From: Thalassotalea ponticola
GTDB lineage: Bacteria; Pseudomonadota; Gammaproteobacteria; Enterobacterales; Alteromonadaceae
DNA length: 64,000 nucleotides
Assembly (NCBI RefSeq): GCF_041379045.1
Contig: NZ_CP166871.1
Span: 1,922,001 to 1,986,000 of the forward strand
Direction: 5' to 3'
A program made the position numbers and the translations under genes. Shown one piece after another: positions 16,889 to 26,835 of the stretch (position 1 is its first letter; every line of letters starts with the position of its first letter). The notes under the pieces are model-generated. The model ran no database searches and was not told where the DNA came from. It saw only the letters and a program-made list of their open reading frames with translations.

Positions 16889-18226
16889 ATGTCAGTAACA
16901 AGAGATTCATTTCATTCTAAACTTGGTTTCATTTTAGCCGCTGCCGGCTCGGCGATTGGTCTTGGCAACGTTTGGGGATTTCCTACCCAAGCGGCAAACA
17001 ACGGCGGTGGCGCATTTGTGTTTGTTTATTTAATCGTTACCGTTTTATTGGCCATACCCGCCCTATATGCGGAAGTTTACTTGGGTAACCAAGCGCAAAA
17101 GAATCCGGTTGCTGCCTTACAGCAAGCCTGTGCTGATGTGTCGTCAAATTTGGGCAAATGGGCTGGACTATTTGGTCTGTTAGGCGCGGTATTAATGCTC
17201 AGTTTTTATTCTATTGTGGCTGGGTGGATGCTATCACATGCCTTGGCCCCGATCATGGAGCTCGTCGGTTTTCAGAGTTTGGCAAGCTGGTTGGCAGAGT
17301 CAAGCACCGCCCGAAATCTCGCCTTTACCCCCGTGTTTATTTTGTTAAGCGCGTTGATCATTAACCGCGGTGTGCACCAAGGTATTGAGCGCTGGTCTTC
17401 GCGATTGATGCCGGTTCTGTTTTTGTTACTGCTTGGTTTAATTGCCTACATTCTACAACAACCTGGCGCCAGTGAAGGCGTAGCAATGTACTTAACGCCT
17501 AACTTTGAGCAGGTAAAAGATCCACAGCTGATCATCTCTGCCATGGGACAGGCGTTTTTCTCGCTATCTATTGGCGTTGGCGGAATGATGGTATATGGCT
17601 CTTATTTGAAAAAAGATGCCAATTTAGGCAAGTTAGTGCTCTCTATTGGCGCATTAGACACACTGATTGCGTTTTTAGCGGGCCTGCTAATTATTCCGAC
17701 CTTATTTGTGGCTCAGCACATGGGGCAAGAAGTCTTTCGCGATGGTCAACTTATTGGTGGGCCGCAATTGATTTTTGCCACCCTGCCCGCCCTATTTGAA
17801 TCAATGGGCCAAATTGGTATTTATGTGTCACTGGTGTTCTTTTCACTGATGTCAATGGCAGCGTTGACCTCGACGATTTCATCAACGGAAGTTCCGGTTG
17901 CCTATTTGGTTGAAGACAAGGGCTATTCGCGGACTCGGGCGACGCTACTGGTATCGATTATCGTGTTGTCGGCAAGCATGACGTTAGTGTTTAACTTTGA
18001 TCCACTTTTTAGCATGGTGATCAATTGGGTGAACTCGTTCCAGCTGCCAATCATGGGCTTGTTTTATTTTATCGTCGTGGGTTGGATGTACAAGCGAGGC
18101 AATCAACTTGCCGATAAACAATTGCTACAACAAAAGCCGTGGTTGAAATTTTGGGCAAACTACTTGCGTTTTGTTTGCCCCTTATTGCTTTCGGTAGTGT
18201 TTATTAACGTCATTAGCAACAGCTAA
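16889..18226 (+). CDS. Sodium-dependent transporter, NSS (SNF) family
   Basis: A 445-residue neurotransmitter:sodium symporter homologue. Helix 1 carries the unwound sodium and substrate site in AAAGSAIGLGNVWGFP, and helix 6 carries AFFSLSIGVGGMMVYGSY; both are diagnostic. About eleven helices are seen, one fewer than LeuT, as in several bacterial members. Substrates are usually amino acids such as tyrosine, tryptophan or leucine; nothing here picks one. It is convergent with rmuC, with seven bases between stops. Confidence 0.92.
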   Translation: MSVTRDSFHSKLGFILAAAGSAIGLGNVWGFPTQAANNGGGAFVFVYLIVTVLLAIPALYAEVYLGNQAQKNPVAALQQACADVSSNLGKWAGLFGLLGAVLMLSFYSIVAGWMLSHALAPIMELVGFQSLASWLAESSTARNLAFTPVFILLSALIINRGVHQGIERWSSRLMPVLFLLLLGLIAYILQQPGASEGVAMYLTPNFEQVKDPQLIISAMGQAFFSLSIGVGGMMVYGSYLKKDANLGKLVLSIGALDTLIAFLAGLLIIPTLFVAQHMGQEVFRDGQLIGGPQLIFATLPALFESMGQIGIYVSLVFFSLMSMAALTSTISSTEVPVAYLVEDKGYSRTRATLLVSIIVLSASMTLVFNFDPLFSMVINWVNSFQLPIMGLFYFIVVGWMYKRGNQLADKQLLQQKPWLKFWANYLRFVCPLLLSVVFINVISNS

Positions 18227-18233
18227 CCCCCTA

Positions 18234-19559
18234 TTAGCGCACCAACGTCTGCTCAAACACCCGAGCAGGCTTGGTGTCATCATCACCTTGTGACAAGTCA
18301 ACCTGCTCAATTTTTTCAAACCGACTGCTGATTTTATTCGCTGATGTATGAATTTTTTTAACGTCGTTAGCGGCTTGATCAATATGTCTGGCGAGATGAT
18401 CAAAGCGCTCTTTAAAGCGATTAAAATCTGTACCTAGCATGTGTAAGTGCTCTTGGATTATATGAACCTGTTGACGCGTCGCCTCGTCTTTCAGCACACT
18501 GCGCACGGTGGTAAGTACCGCCATTAACGTGGTTGGCGAAGTTAACCAAACCCGCGAGCGGTATGCCAGTTCAACAAGCTCAGGGAAATGGGCGTGAATT
18601 TCGGCAAAAATCGCCTCCGCCGGTAAAAACATAATGGCTCCATCAGCGGTTTCTTTATCTAAGATATACTTACTGCTGATGTCATTAATGTGTTTCTTGA
18701 TATCTTGTTTAAATTGATTCTGGTAATTTTTCCGCTCGACATCACTTATTCCCACTTCGGTCATTTTGCGATAGCTTTCTAACGGAAATTTCGAGTCAAT
18801 AACGATATTACCGGTCGGTTGCGGTAAAAATAATATGCAATCGGCGATCTTGGCATTGGATAAGGTATATTGCAGGGCAAAGTGTTTTTCGGGCAGTACA
18901 TTGCGAATTAGCGCATTGAGTTGAACTTCACCAAATGCGCCGCGAGAGCGTTTATCCGACAGCACTTCTTGCAAACTGACCACGTTACTAGACAGTTCGG
19001 TTATTTTGCGCTGAGCATCGTCAATAATCGCTAAACGCTTGACGATGTCGTTAAATGTTTTCGTGGTTTTATCAAAGCCTTCTGAAAGGCGCTTTTCAAC
19101 ACCTGCGGAGATCTCCTGTAGGCGTTTATCGGTGTTTTGGGTTAATTCGTTCATCCGCTTGGCCAAAACTTCGCCGTTGGCTTGCATCGCTCGACTCAAC
19201 TCTTCGCGGTTTTGCGCGGTAGTGCTCTGCAAATGCCCAACCAACTGATTTATCGCCTCGATTTGATTCTTATTAAACTGCTGTTTGTGCTCGGCCAATT
19301 GCTCGGTCAACGACAATCGAAGTTGCGCGAGTTGTTGTTGTGTGGCGTTGATAAAGTTGTTTTGTAATTGACTTTGTTGTTGACTAATTTTATCAATGTG
19401 AGCAATTTTTTCTGCCATTACCGCGTTGTCACGGCTGTCGTGTTGCGCTTGGGTTTTCAGTTGTTTTAATTGGTTGATAACAAACAGGGTTAAGCCGATC
19501 AGTAAAAGTATCAGCGTCGCTACCACAATGGGCAGTAATAACGGGTTATCCAAACTCAT
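18234..19559 (-). CDS. rmuC: DNA recombination protein RmuC
   Basis: An RmuC-family protein of about 441 residues. It has an N-terminal membrane anchor (about residues 7-25), a long coiled coil rich in Gln and Glu (about 30-170), then the RmuC nuclease-like core with GAFGEVQLNALI, DSKFPLESY and AIMFLPAEAIFAEIH. RmuC limits inversions between short inverted repeats in E. coli and has been linked to phage defence in other bacteria. I start it at ATG 19557-19559, which puts the anchor at the N-terminus; an upstream ATG at 19601 adds 14 residues without a ribosome site. Confidence 0.93.
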   Translation of the reverse strand: MSLDNPLLLPIVVATLILLLIGLTLFVINQLKQLKTQAQHDSRDNAVMAEKIAHIDKISQQQSQLQNNFINATQQQLAQLRLSLTEQLAEHKQQFNKNQIEAINQLVGHLQSTTAQNREELSRAMQANGEVLAKRMNELTQNTDKRLQEISAGVEKRLSEGFDKTTKTFNDIVKRLAIIDDAQRKITELSSNVVSLQEVLSDKRSRGAFGEVQLNALIRNVLPEKHFALQYTLSNAKIADCILFLPQPTGNIVIDSKFPLESYRKMTEVGISDVERKNYQNQFKQDIKKHINDISSKYILDKETADGAIMFLPAEAIFAEIHAHFPELVELAYRSRVWLTSPTTLMAVLTTVRSVLKDEATRQQVHIIQEHLHMLGTDFNRFKERFDHLARHIDQAANDVKKIHTSANKISSRFEKIEQVDLSQGDDDTKPARVFEQTLVR

Positions 19560-19635
19560 AAGGTCTTCTTGATTTTTTATACTGGTTATATGTACAGTCA
19601 TTAAATCACAGATAGCCCCTATTGCAAAGCGTTAA

Positions 19636-19674
19636 AAAAAATCTCGTCGCTGAATATCAGCAACGAGATTTTTT
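19636..19674. terminator. Bidirectional intrinsic terminator after the S9 peptidase gene
   Basis: AAAAAATCTCGT pairs with ACGAGATTTTTT, then after one mismatch GCTG pairs with CAGC around a 5-base loop. It lies 26 bases past the stop of the minus-strand peptidase gene and upstream of rmuC, separating the two transcripts. Confidence 0.85.
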
Positions 19675-19700
19675 AATCAATGTATATGGTCAAGCGACGT

Positions 19701-21716
19701 TTACTTGAGGTATTTTTTCATCCAAGCAAACACTTCGCGATACCATTCTTTTAAGTTATCGGGGTTGCGAATGTGGTGATCTTCATCGGGGAACATCACT
19801 AAGCGTGAATCGATACCCTTGCGTTGCAATACCGTAAACGCAGCCAGCGACTGACTGTAAGGCACGCGGTAATCCAGTTCACCTTGAATAACCAACATCG
19901 GCATAGTCCAGTTATCGACATGGGCTGAAGGATCAAACTTGTCGTAATTTTGTTTAAATTGCCAATAAGGCCCTGAGAAATCGTGCTCTGGGAACCACAG
20001 CTCTTCAGTGGTGTGGTAAAAGCTCTTCATATCAAACAGACCTGCATGGTTAACGATACAGTTGAAACCGTCTGACCAGTTACCCATGATCCAATTCATC
20101 ATATAACCGCCATACGACGCCCCTAGCGCACAGGCGTTATCAGCGTCCAACCAAGGCTGTTGCTTGCTGATGTAAGCCATACCCTTTTGCAGATCAACCA
20201 GGGGTTTGCCTCCCCAATCACCACTTATTGAGTCGGTAAACTGTTGACCATAACCGGTTGAACCGTGAAAATCTATCATCACCACGCCGTAACCCTGTGC
20301 TGCCCATAACTGCGCATTCCAACGATAGTGGAACATATTGCCAAAACTACCTTGCGGGCCACCGTGTACTAGAAAAGCAATGGGGTATTTTTGACCTTGT
20401 TTAAAGTTGGCCGGCTTTACCCAATAACCATGAACATCTTCGTTGTTCCAGCCTTTAAATTTGAATTGTTCAAATGCCCCCATGTCGACATTGGCTAGCT
20501 CTTGTTTGTTTACCTGTGTTAATTGCTGAAGGCCAAAACCATCTTTTGAAATAACGTATACATCGGCGGGGCTGGCTAAGTTATGGCGAGTAAAGTACAC
20601 CTTGTCACCATTGATAGACACATCTGCGGCATAGCCATCATTAAAGATGGTGTTGACATCACCGAAGGCGAGATCGATTTCAAAAATTGATTTTTGACCA
20701 ACATCTTGGGCCACCGCAATCACCGAGCGATTGTCGTGATCAAATTGGAAGCTGGCAATCGAACGATCCCACAACGGTGCAACTTGTTTGACATCGCCGG
20801 TTTGTAGGTCTTTGATCGTTAGCGTGTACTTGTCCGATTCATACACTGGTGTTTTCATCGCTTTCCAAGCCAAATACTTGCCGTCTGATGAGTACACCGG
20901 CATCGCATCCCAGGCGGTGTTTTGTTCGGTAATATTGGTGATGTTATTGTTCGCCAACTCTACTTCAAAAATATCCCAATTGGTTGACCAAGCATGGTCA
21001 ACACCCGGTGTTTTTGCAGAAAATGCTAACTTTTTACCATCGACGCTGAACGCAACTTGCGTCATACCAGCAAAATCAGTGTCCCAATCAGTCATGATGT
21101 CTTTGGCGTTAGTCGTCACCTGATCAACATCGATAGCACCGACAAAGATATGCTGGTTAAAACCATCAAGCCATGCATCCCAATGACGCACCATTAATTT
21201 GTCGTAGGCGCGAGTGTTGTGTTTTTTACTTTGCTCTTCGGCCATCGCTTGCTGGGTACAGGCAAAGCTGTCACAGCCGGGCTTGACCGTAAATGCAAAG
21301 GCTGCTTGGTCTTGTTGATGATTGAGTTTGTAGCCTTCAACCGGCAATGGAAAGTTGGTTATTTGGCGTGCTTCGCCACCGGTTAGTGGTAAATACCACA
21401 ACTGCGAGTTACCACTGCGCGACGATAAAAAGTATAAACCAGTGCCCTTGTTGTCCCATGTTACCGAATGCTCAGTACTGGCGTGTGAGGTTAACTGCAC
21501 CACATCACCGCTTGCAATATCGCGTTTGTACAACTGGCTTTGACCGGTTTGGCCGTTTTTGATGCCGTATACTAAGCTGTCGCCATTGGGAGAAATAACC
21601 ACATCGTGCAGTTGATTTAGGGTATTTAACTTATCAACCGTTAATATATCTGCTTGTACCTGCGTTGCACTTATTAGCAACGACGCTAAAAGCGTTGTTT
21701 TAAGTAATTTTTTCAT
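19701..21716 (-). CDS. S9 family peptidase (prolyl oligopeptidase / acylaminoacyl-peptidase type)
   Basis: A 671-residue secreted peptidase. The signal peptide is residues 1-22 (cleavage after TQVQA). A TolB-like beta-propeller covers about 30-400 and the alpha/beta-hydrolase domain the rest. The catalytic serine is Ser534 in GASYGGYMM; Asp lies in GELDYRVPYSQS and His in DEDHHIRNP near the C-terminus. This is the dipeptidyl-aminopeptidase/acylaminoacyl-peptidase branch, which trims short peptides in the periplasm or outside. It is monocistronic, with its own terminator. The intact triad contrasts with the serine-less relative at 53.3 kb. Confidence 0.93.
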   Translation of the reverse strand: MKKLLKTTLLASLLISATQVQADILTVDKLNTLNQLHDVVISPNGDSLVYGIKNGQTGQSQLYKRDIASGDVVQLTSHASTEHSVTWDNKGTGLYFLSSRSGNSQLWYLPLTGGEARQITNFPLPVEGYKLNHQQDQAAFAFTVKPGCDSFACTQQAMAEEQSKKHNTRAYDKLMVRHWDAWLDGFNQHIFVGAIDVDQVTTNAKDIMTDWDTDFAGMTQVAFSVDGKKLAFSAKTPGVDHAWSTNWDIFEVELANNNITNITEQNTAWDAMPVYSSDGKYLAWKAMKTPVYESDKYTLTIKDLQTGDVKQVAPLWDRSIASFQFDHDNRSVIAVAQDVGQKSIFEIDLAFGDVNTIFNDGYAADVSINGDKVYFTRHNLASPADVYVISKDGFGLQQLTQVNKQELANVDMGAFEQFKFKGWNNEDVHGYWVKPANFKQGQKYPIAFLVHGGPQGSFGNMFHYRWNAQLWAAQGYGVVMIDFHGSTGYGQQFTDSISGDWGGKPLVDLQKGMAYISKQQPWLDADNACALGASYGGYMMNWIMGNWSDGFNCIVNHAGLFDMKSFYHTTEELWFPEHDFSGPYWQFKQNYDKFDPSAHVDNWTMPMLVIQGELDYRVPYSQSLAAFTVLQRKGIDSRLVMFPDEDHHIRNPDNLKEWYREVFAWMKKYLK

Positions 21717-21830
21717 TGTCTAATCAGTTAGTGTGTTAAACGAGACCAGCATTAAAATGTTGTTTTATTAGTTGAACTGCCAGCCGAGATACTTTCTATT
21801 GGTATAAAGAATGTGTACCGTAGTTGCATA

Positions 21831-21862
21831 AAACAAAACGTGCCCACGGGCACGTTTTGTTT
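21831..21862. terminator. Intrinsic terminator of the fumarase gene
   Basis: A 15-bp perfect inverted repeat (left arm 21831-21845, right arm 21848-21862) built on AAAACGTGCCC with A/T-rich outer ends. It lies ten bases past the minus-strand fumarase stop and also faces the S9 peptidase upstream region. Confidence 0.85.
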
Positions 21863-21871
21863 TAATGTAGG

Positions 21872-23401
21872 TTAACCTTTTAAAGCACTGTCAAGCTCTT
21901 CAATTTTTGCTTGCCAAATCGCTGGACCGGTAACATGAGCTGATTCACCAGCACTGTCAACCGCCACGGTCACTGGCATATCTTCAACCTCGAATTCGTA
22001 GATTGCTTCCATACCAAGCTCTTCAAATGCCACCACTCGTGATTTCTTAATGGCTTTTGACACTAGGTATGCCGCGCCACCAACAGCCATTAAATACACT
22101 GATTTGTGGTTTTTGATACTCTCTACTGTTGCCGCGCCACGCTCTGCTTTACCAATGGTACCAAGTAAACCGGTTTCAGCGAGCATCATCTCGGTAAACT
22201 TATCCATACGCGTTGCAGTTGTCGGTCCTGCAGGACCAACGACTTCATCACCAACGGCATCGACAGGGCCGACGTAGTAAATAAACTTGTTGGTAAAATC
22301 GACACCGTCAGGTAAACCTTCACCGGATTCGAGTAATTGCTGAATGCGTTTATGGGCCGCGTCGCGACCAGTTAAAATCTTACCCGATAACAATACTGTT
22401 TCACCGGTTTTCCACGTGGCAATATCGGCTTTGGTTAAGGTATCAACATTAACGCGGCGAACGTTATCACCAACTTCCCAAGTTACTTCTGGCCACTCTT
22501 CTAATTTTGGTGGCTGTAAATTTGCCGGGCCAGAGCCGTCTAGGAAAAAGTGTACATGACGAGTAGCCGCACAGTTTGGGATCATCACGACAGGTTTTGA
22601 CGCTGCGTGAGTTGGTACCGACTTAATCTTAACGTCGGCCACGGTAGTTAAACCGCCCAAGCCTTGAGCGCCAATACCTAACTTATTGACGCGCTCAAAG
22701 ATTTCAAGTCGTAACTCTTCTTCCGCAGTTTGTGGACCGCGATCTATCAGCTCTTGAATATCCACTGGATCCATCAAACTTTCTTTGGCTAGTACGCCTG
22801 CTTTTTCAGCCGTACCGCCAATGCCTATGCCCAACATACCCGGTGGACACCAACCTGCGCCCATAGTCGGTAAGGTTTTAACAATCCAATCAGCTATTGA
22901 ATCGCTTGGGTTAAGCATTGCCATTTTGGTTTTATTTTCAGAACCACCGCCTTTTGCGGCGATCATAATTTCAATTTTATCCCCAGCAACCATATCAATG
23001 TGAACAACCGATGGCGTGTTGTCTTTGGTATTGGTGCGTTGACCGGCCGGATCGGCGACAATTGACGCGCGTAACGGGTTATCTGGGTTGGTGTACGCAC
23101 GACGCGTTCCTTCATCAACCATTTGTTGTACCGTTAAATCGGTTTTATCCCATTTAACATCCATACCGATTTTAACAAAACAAGTCACAATCCCAGTATC
23201 TTGGCAGATTGGACGCTTGCCGGTGGCAGACATACGTGAGTTGATAAGAATTTGTGCAATAGCGTCTTTAGCTGCTTGGCTTTGCTCTTTGTGATAAGCC
23301 TTTTCCAAAGCTTGAATGTAATCTAAAGGATGGTAATACGAAATGTATTGCAACGCATCTTCAATGCTATCGATAAAATCTTGCTGTTTAATTACCGTCA
23401 T
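21872..23401 (-). CDS. fumA: Class I fumarate hydratase (Fe-S, FumA/FumB type)
   Basis: A 509-residue iron-sulfur fumarase of the TCA cycle, converting fumarate and malate in the cytoplasm. Three cysteines that bind the [4Fe-4S] cluster are visible in CQDTGIVTCF, GWCPPGMLG and PNCAATRHVHF. The C-terminal beta domain begins near VRRVNVDTL and contains GPAGPTTATRM. The frame is open for 40 more codons upstream, but ATG 23399-23401 aligns with the family start and has a GAG ribosome site. It is shorter than E. coli FumA (548) and fits the roughly 505-510-residue form of Shewanella and relatives. Confidence 0.93.
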   Translation of the reverse strand: MTVIKQQDFIDSIEDALQYISYYHPLDYIQALEKAYHKEQSQAAKDAIAQILINSRMSATGKRPICQDTGIVTCFVKIGMDVKWDKTDLTVQQMVDEGTRRAYTNPDNPLRASIVADPAGQRTNTKDNTPSVVHIDMVAGDKIEIMIAAKGGGSENKTKMAMLNPSDSIADWIVKTLPTMGAGWCPPGMLGIGIGGTAEKAGVLAKESLMDPVDIQELIDRGPQTAEEELRLEIFERVNKLGIGAQGLGGLTTVADVKIKSVPTHAASKPVVMIPNCAATRHVHFFLDGSGPANLQPPKLEEWPEVTWEVGDNVRRVNVDTLTKADIATWKTGETVLLSGKILTGRDAAHKRIQQLLESGEGLPDGVDFTNKFIYYVGPVDAVGDEVVGPAGPTTATRMDKFTEMMLAETGLLGTIGKAERGAATVESIKNHKSVYLMAVGGAAYLVSKAIKKSRVVAFEELGMEAIYEFEVEDMPVTVAVDSAGESAHVTGPAIWQAKIEELDSALKG

Positions 23402-23663
23402 AGTTTTCTCGTTTTTCTTGATTTCTCGATGTGCTAACAAGGCAGAGGCTATTGTCGTGCATATGACCTCAATGTACAGTCCACAGATCGAGTGGTTATC
23501 TGTCTTTGACGTAAACGCCAAAGACGCAAAAGGGAGTCATTATATAAAGTGTAGCTATGATACCCCTGCCACACCTTTATCTCAATAACACATTGATCAA
23601 ATAGCCGATAACTCTGCTACAATAGCGACCAGAAAAGGTCAACATGTTGAATTAACCACTACC

Positions 23664-25061
23664 GTGAACCAGCAACTACGCACTACTTACCAAATTCAAA
23701 CCCTAAATTTTGCCGATCACATTGCCATCAGTGACATTGCTAATGCATTTTCGAAAACGCCATGGAGCGTTTGGCTCGACTCCGGTGACAGCGATCACCA
23801 AGACAGTCGCTTTGATATTTTGGTGTTCGCTCCATTAGTCACCATAACCACCACTGGTGACACTACCGTTATAAGCGATTTACGCGATGGCAGTGAATAC
23901 ACCAGTGATGACGATCCGTTAACCTTAGTTGAGCAGCAGCTCAACGAGGTATTTTCAAACCGCACTAACGAACACCCATCATTACCGTTTGTCGGTGGTG
24001 CTGTCGGTTACTTTGGTTACGACTTAGGGCGACGTTTTGAAACGCTGCCAACTGACGCCAAAGCGGATATTAACTTACCCGACATGGCTGTTGGCATTTA
24101 TGGCAATGCCGTAATTTACGATCGCCAACACAACGTATATGAATTGGTGTCGTGGGATGATGACATCGAACACGTGGCACAACAACTTTATACCCAGATC
24201 GCCCAACACGGTACAGCCGCACTAGCCGATTTCAGTTTGACCTCAGATTGGCAAGCCAACATGAGTAGTGAGCAATATCGGCAAAAATTTGCCCGAGTTC
24301 AAGATTACTTGCGCTCCGGAGACTGTTATCAAATAAACCTCGCTCAGCGTTTTAGTGCCAATTACCAAGGAGATGAGTTCACCGCGTATAACAAGTTAAG
24401 GGAACACAACAAAGCGCCGTTTTCCGCCTTTATGCGACTTACACAGGGTGCGGTATTAAGTGTTTCGCCAGAGCGTTTTTTACAAGTGAGTCATCAACGG
24501 GTAGAAACCAAGCCGATTAAGGGCACTCGCCCTCGCTCAACGATAGCCGATATTGATGCGGCCAATGCGCGAGAACTGCAAAGTGCCGATAAAGATCGAG
24601 CGGAAAACCTAATGATAGTGGACTTACTGCGCAATGATATTTCTAAGGCCTGTCTCGCCGGCACGGTAAAAGTGCCCAGTTTATTTGCCATAGAAAGTTT
24701 TCCAGCGGTGCATCATTTGGTCAGTACGGTTGAAGGCATGCTCTGCCCAACCAAAAGTGCCAGCGATTTATTGCGCGGTGCCTTTCCCGGAGGCTCGATA
24801 ACCGGAGCCCCTAAGATTCGGGCTATGGAGATCATCGAAGAGTTAGAACCACATCGTCGGAGTGTCTATTGCGGTTCGATAGGCTATTTGTCAGCCTGTG
24901 GCAAAATGGATACTTCGATAACCATCCGCACCTTGATTTGTGAAAACAACCGCATTCACTGTTGGGCCGGTGGTGGTTTGGTTGCCGATTCAAAAGTAGA
25001 CAGCGAGTACCAAGAAACATTTGATAAGGTCGCCAAAATTTTGCCTATTTTAAAAACTTAG
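23664..25061 (+). CDS. pabB: Aminodeoxychorismate synthase component I
   Basis: A 465-residue PabB-type chorismate enzyme that, with the PabA glutaminase, makes 4-amino-4-deoxychorismate for folate. The N-terminal TrpE/PabB domain includes GGAVGYFGYDLGRRFE. The chorismate-binding domain carries KPIKGTRPR with the active-site Lys, DRAENLMIVDLLRND, and GAFPGGSITGAPK near residue 375. The Lys of PIKG favours PabB over anthranilate synthase, which has Ala there. The start is GTG 23664 and has no good ribosome site. It is divergent from the fumarase gene. Confidence 0.93.
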   Translation: MNQQLRTTYQIQTLNFADHIAISDIANAFSKTPWSVWLDSGDSDHQDSRFDILVFAPLVTITTTGDTTVISDLRDGSEYTSDDDPLTLVEQQLNEVFSNRTNEHPSLPFVGGAVGYFGYDLGRRFETLPTDAKADINLPDMAVGIYGNAVIYDRQHNVYELVSWDDDIEHVAQQLYTQIAQHGTAALADFSLTSDWQANMSSEQYRQKFARVQDYLRSGDCYQINLAQRFSANYQGDEFTAYNKLREHNKAPFSAFMRLTQGAVLSVSPERFLQVSHQRVETKPIKGTRPRSTIADIDAANARELQSADKDRAENLMIVDLLRNDISKACLAGTVKVPSLFAIESFPAVHHLVSTVEGMLCPTKSASDLLRGAFPGGSITGAPKIRAMEIIEELEPHRRSVYCGSIGYLSACGKMDTSITIRTLICENNRIHCWAGGGLVADSKVDSEYQETFDKVAKILPILKT

Positions 25062-25169
25062 CCAACAAAGAGCGTGCGTATTGAATTGCTTTCCTACACA
25101 TAAAGTGCTAGAGTCACACGTCGCAAAAGCCCGAAAGACTTTGATTTTATTGAAAAAAGGAATTTAGTA

Positions 25170-25811
25170 GTGAAAGGAAAAATAAAAATATTAGCTGCAC
25201 TTTGTCTCAGCACATCGTCGGTTGCTCACGCTGAGTCAGTTGATGCTGATAATACCATGTACGTAGGAGGCTTTATTGGTCAAGCAACGTATGACCTGGC
25301 TTCAAATGATTTTGGCGTCGATAGTTTTGACGATTCAGACACTTCATTTAAATTGATTGGTGGATACCAGATTAATGCCTATATATCCATAGAAGGTGGT
25401 TATACCAACTTGGGCGAGTTGACCTTTTCCTTGTCTGAAAGTGTCGGTCTTGAAGTTATCGGTGGTGGAACGTTTGACACACTCATAGATGGTTCTGTTG
25501 AAGTTGATGGATTAATTATTAATGTTGTTGGATCCTATCCCGTTGCTGAGCAAGTTTCAATTTACGCTAAAGTTGGCATGTTCAGTTGGGATTCTCAATT
25601 AGAAAGTTACATGGAGTTTAATTCCAGCGACCCACAAATCCCAAGCGAAAGTTTCTCTGTATCGGAATCAGAAGATGGCTCAGATGTATTTTATGGTCTT
25701 GGTTTGACTTATCACTGGAATGACATCTCTTTCCGCGCTGAATATGAGCTATTTGAAAGTGACAGCGATCAAATTGACGTATTCAGTATTGGCGCTGTTT
25801 ATAATTTTTAA
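25170..25811 (+). CDS. Outer-membrane beta-barrel protein (porin/OmpA-barrel family)
   Basis: A 213-residue secreted protein. The signal peptide ends AHA at residue 21. The mature protein shows alternating beta strands with aromatic girdles (for example MYVGGFIGQATYDL and ISIEGGYTNLGEL) and ends with a Phe in IGAVYNF, the classic outer-membrane barrel signature. About eight strands are expected. Loops are strongly acidic and Ser-rich. The start is GTG with AAGG nine bases upstream. Role unknown; small barrels of this kind serve as structural or adhesion proteins. It is alone between pabB and the CoA pyrophosphatase gene. Confidence 0.85.
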   Translation: MKGKIKILAALCLSTSSVAHAESVDADNTMYVGGFIGQATYDLASNDFGVDSFDDSDTSFKLIGGYQINAYISIEGGYTNLGELTFSLSESVGLEVIGGGTFDTLIDGSVEVDGLIINVVGSYPVAEQVSIYAKVGMFSWDSQLESYMEFNSSDPQIPSESFSVSESEDGSDVFYGLGLTYHWNDISFRAEYELFESDSDQIDVFSIGAVYNF

Positions 25812-25837
25812 ATGACACTGGTTACTCAAAAATAATT

Positions 25838-25859
25838 AAGGCAGTCAAAAAGCTGCCTT
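25838..25859. terminator. Possible terminator after the barrel protein gene
   Basis: AAGGCAG pairs with CTGCCTT around an 8-base loop, 26 bases after the stop. A short T-containing run follows but is interrupted, so termination strength is uncertain. Confidence 0.5.
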
Positions 25860-26148
25860 GTTATGTGCCTTGTTATGGTTAGCTTTGCTAACTTTCCCCC
25901 CTTAATAACGTTCATTTAGTTGTTTTCATTCTGAAAAATATCGCGTAATTCACTTATAAAATGCTAAAAATTAAACAATATACTCTTATCTACAATTAAC
26001 GCGACTAAAGCCTTGCAAATAAAAGTCAGTGCCGTTGAAAATCGTTCCTAGGGTATGTTGCCCCCTAATATGGCCAAGGCGTTGCGCAATGACGAACGCA
26101 TTGTTTGTTGATATGCTATGAATGGGTATGCGCAAAATAAGGTTATCA
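25860..26148. other. Intergenic region before the CoA pyrophosphatase gene
   Basis: Together with 25812-25837 this makes about 340 bp without a gene. It is A+T-rich. I see no frame or motif to name beyond the hairpin at 25838-25859. Confidence 0.35.
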
Positions 26149-26718
26149 ATGAACAAACAGCAGTTTATCCAGCGTTTTAACTACCAACGCCTGACAAAAA
26201 TAAATGATGCCTATCACCATCACGGGCAGCTGCGCCAAGCAAGTGTGCTTATTGCATTAGTTGAACACAACAATGGTCTTGAAGTCGTATTGACTAAACG
26301 CGCCGCGCATTTAAAGCATCATCCTGGACAAATCAGTTTCCCTGGCGGTAAAGTCGAACAGTCAGACAGCAGTTTATTAGCTGCGGCCTTGCGTGAAGCG
26401 CACGAAGAAATTGGCCTACAACCTGGCGATGTACAAATTGTTGGTCAGTTAAAACCACATCACGTCATAACCGGCTATCAAATCACGCCATTTATCGGCT
26501 TTATTAACCCTGAGTACCCATTTATCATCGACACAAACGAAGTCGCGGAAATATTTGTCGTTCCGTTTGAGCATTTCATTAATGAAGGTAATCATCTGTC
26601 ATTTACGGTCGAACGTCGTGGTACCCGCCACAATATCCACTTTATGCCTTATATGCACTACAATATTTGGGGGGCGACTGCGGCAATAATCAAAGATTTG
26701 GTACAACATTTAAAATAA
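26149..26718 (+). CDS. nudL: NUDIX hydrolase, CoA pyrophosphatase type (NudL)
   Basis: A 189-residue NUDIX enzyme. The Nudix box is GGKVEQ with REAHEEIGL, and the preceding KHHPGQISFPGGKVE segment is the coenzyme A pyrophosphatase (UPF0035) signature. It likely cleaves CoA or acyl-CoA to 3',5'-ADP and 4'-phosphopantetheine, or other nucleoside diphosphate derivatives, in the cytoplasm. ATG 26149 is chosen because AAGG lies six bases upstream; an in-frame ATG at 26122 lacks one. sdaA follows 117 bp downstream in the same direction, as in many gammaproteobacteria. Confidence 0.92.
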   Translation: MNKQQFIQRFNYQRLTKINDAYHHHGQLRQASVLIALVEHNNGLEVVLTKRAAHLKHHPGQISFPGGKVEQSDSSLLAAALREAHEEIGLQPGDVQIVGQLKPHHVITGYQITPFIGFINPEYPFIIDTNEVAEIFVVPFEHFINEGNHLSFTVERRGTRHNIHFMPYMHYNIWGATAAIIKDLVQHLK

Positions 26719-26835
26719 GTCACTCTTCGCAATTTACCCTATGATAATTTGGATAAATACGCTAATATCCGAACAAAATTTCAAAATAAAACTAAATGTA
26801 AAATTTAGTAACAAACAAAGGTTGCAAATTTCAAC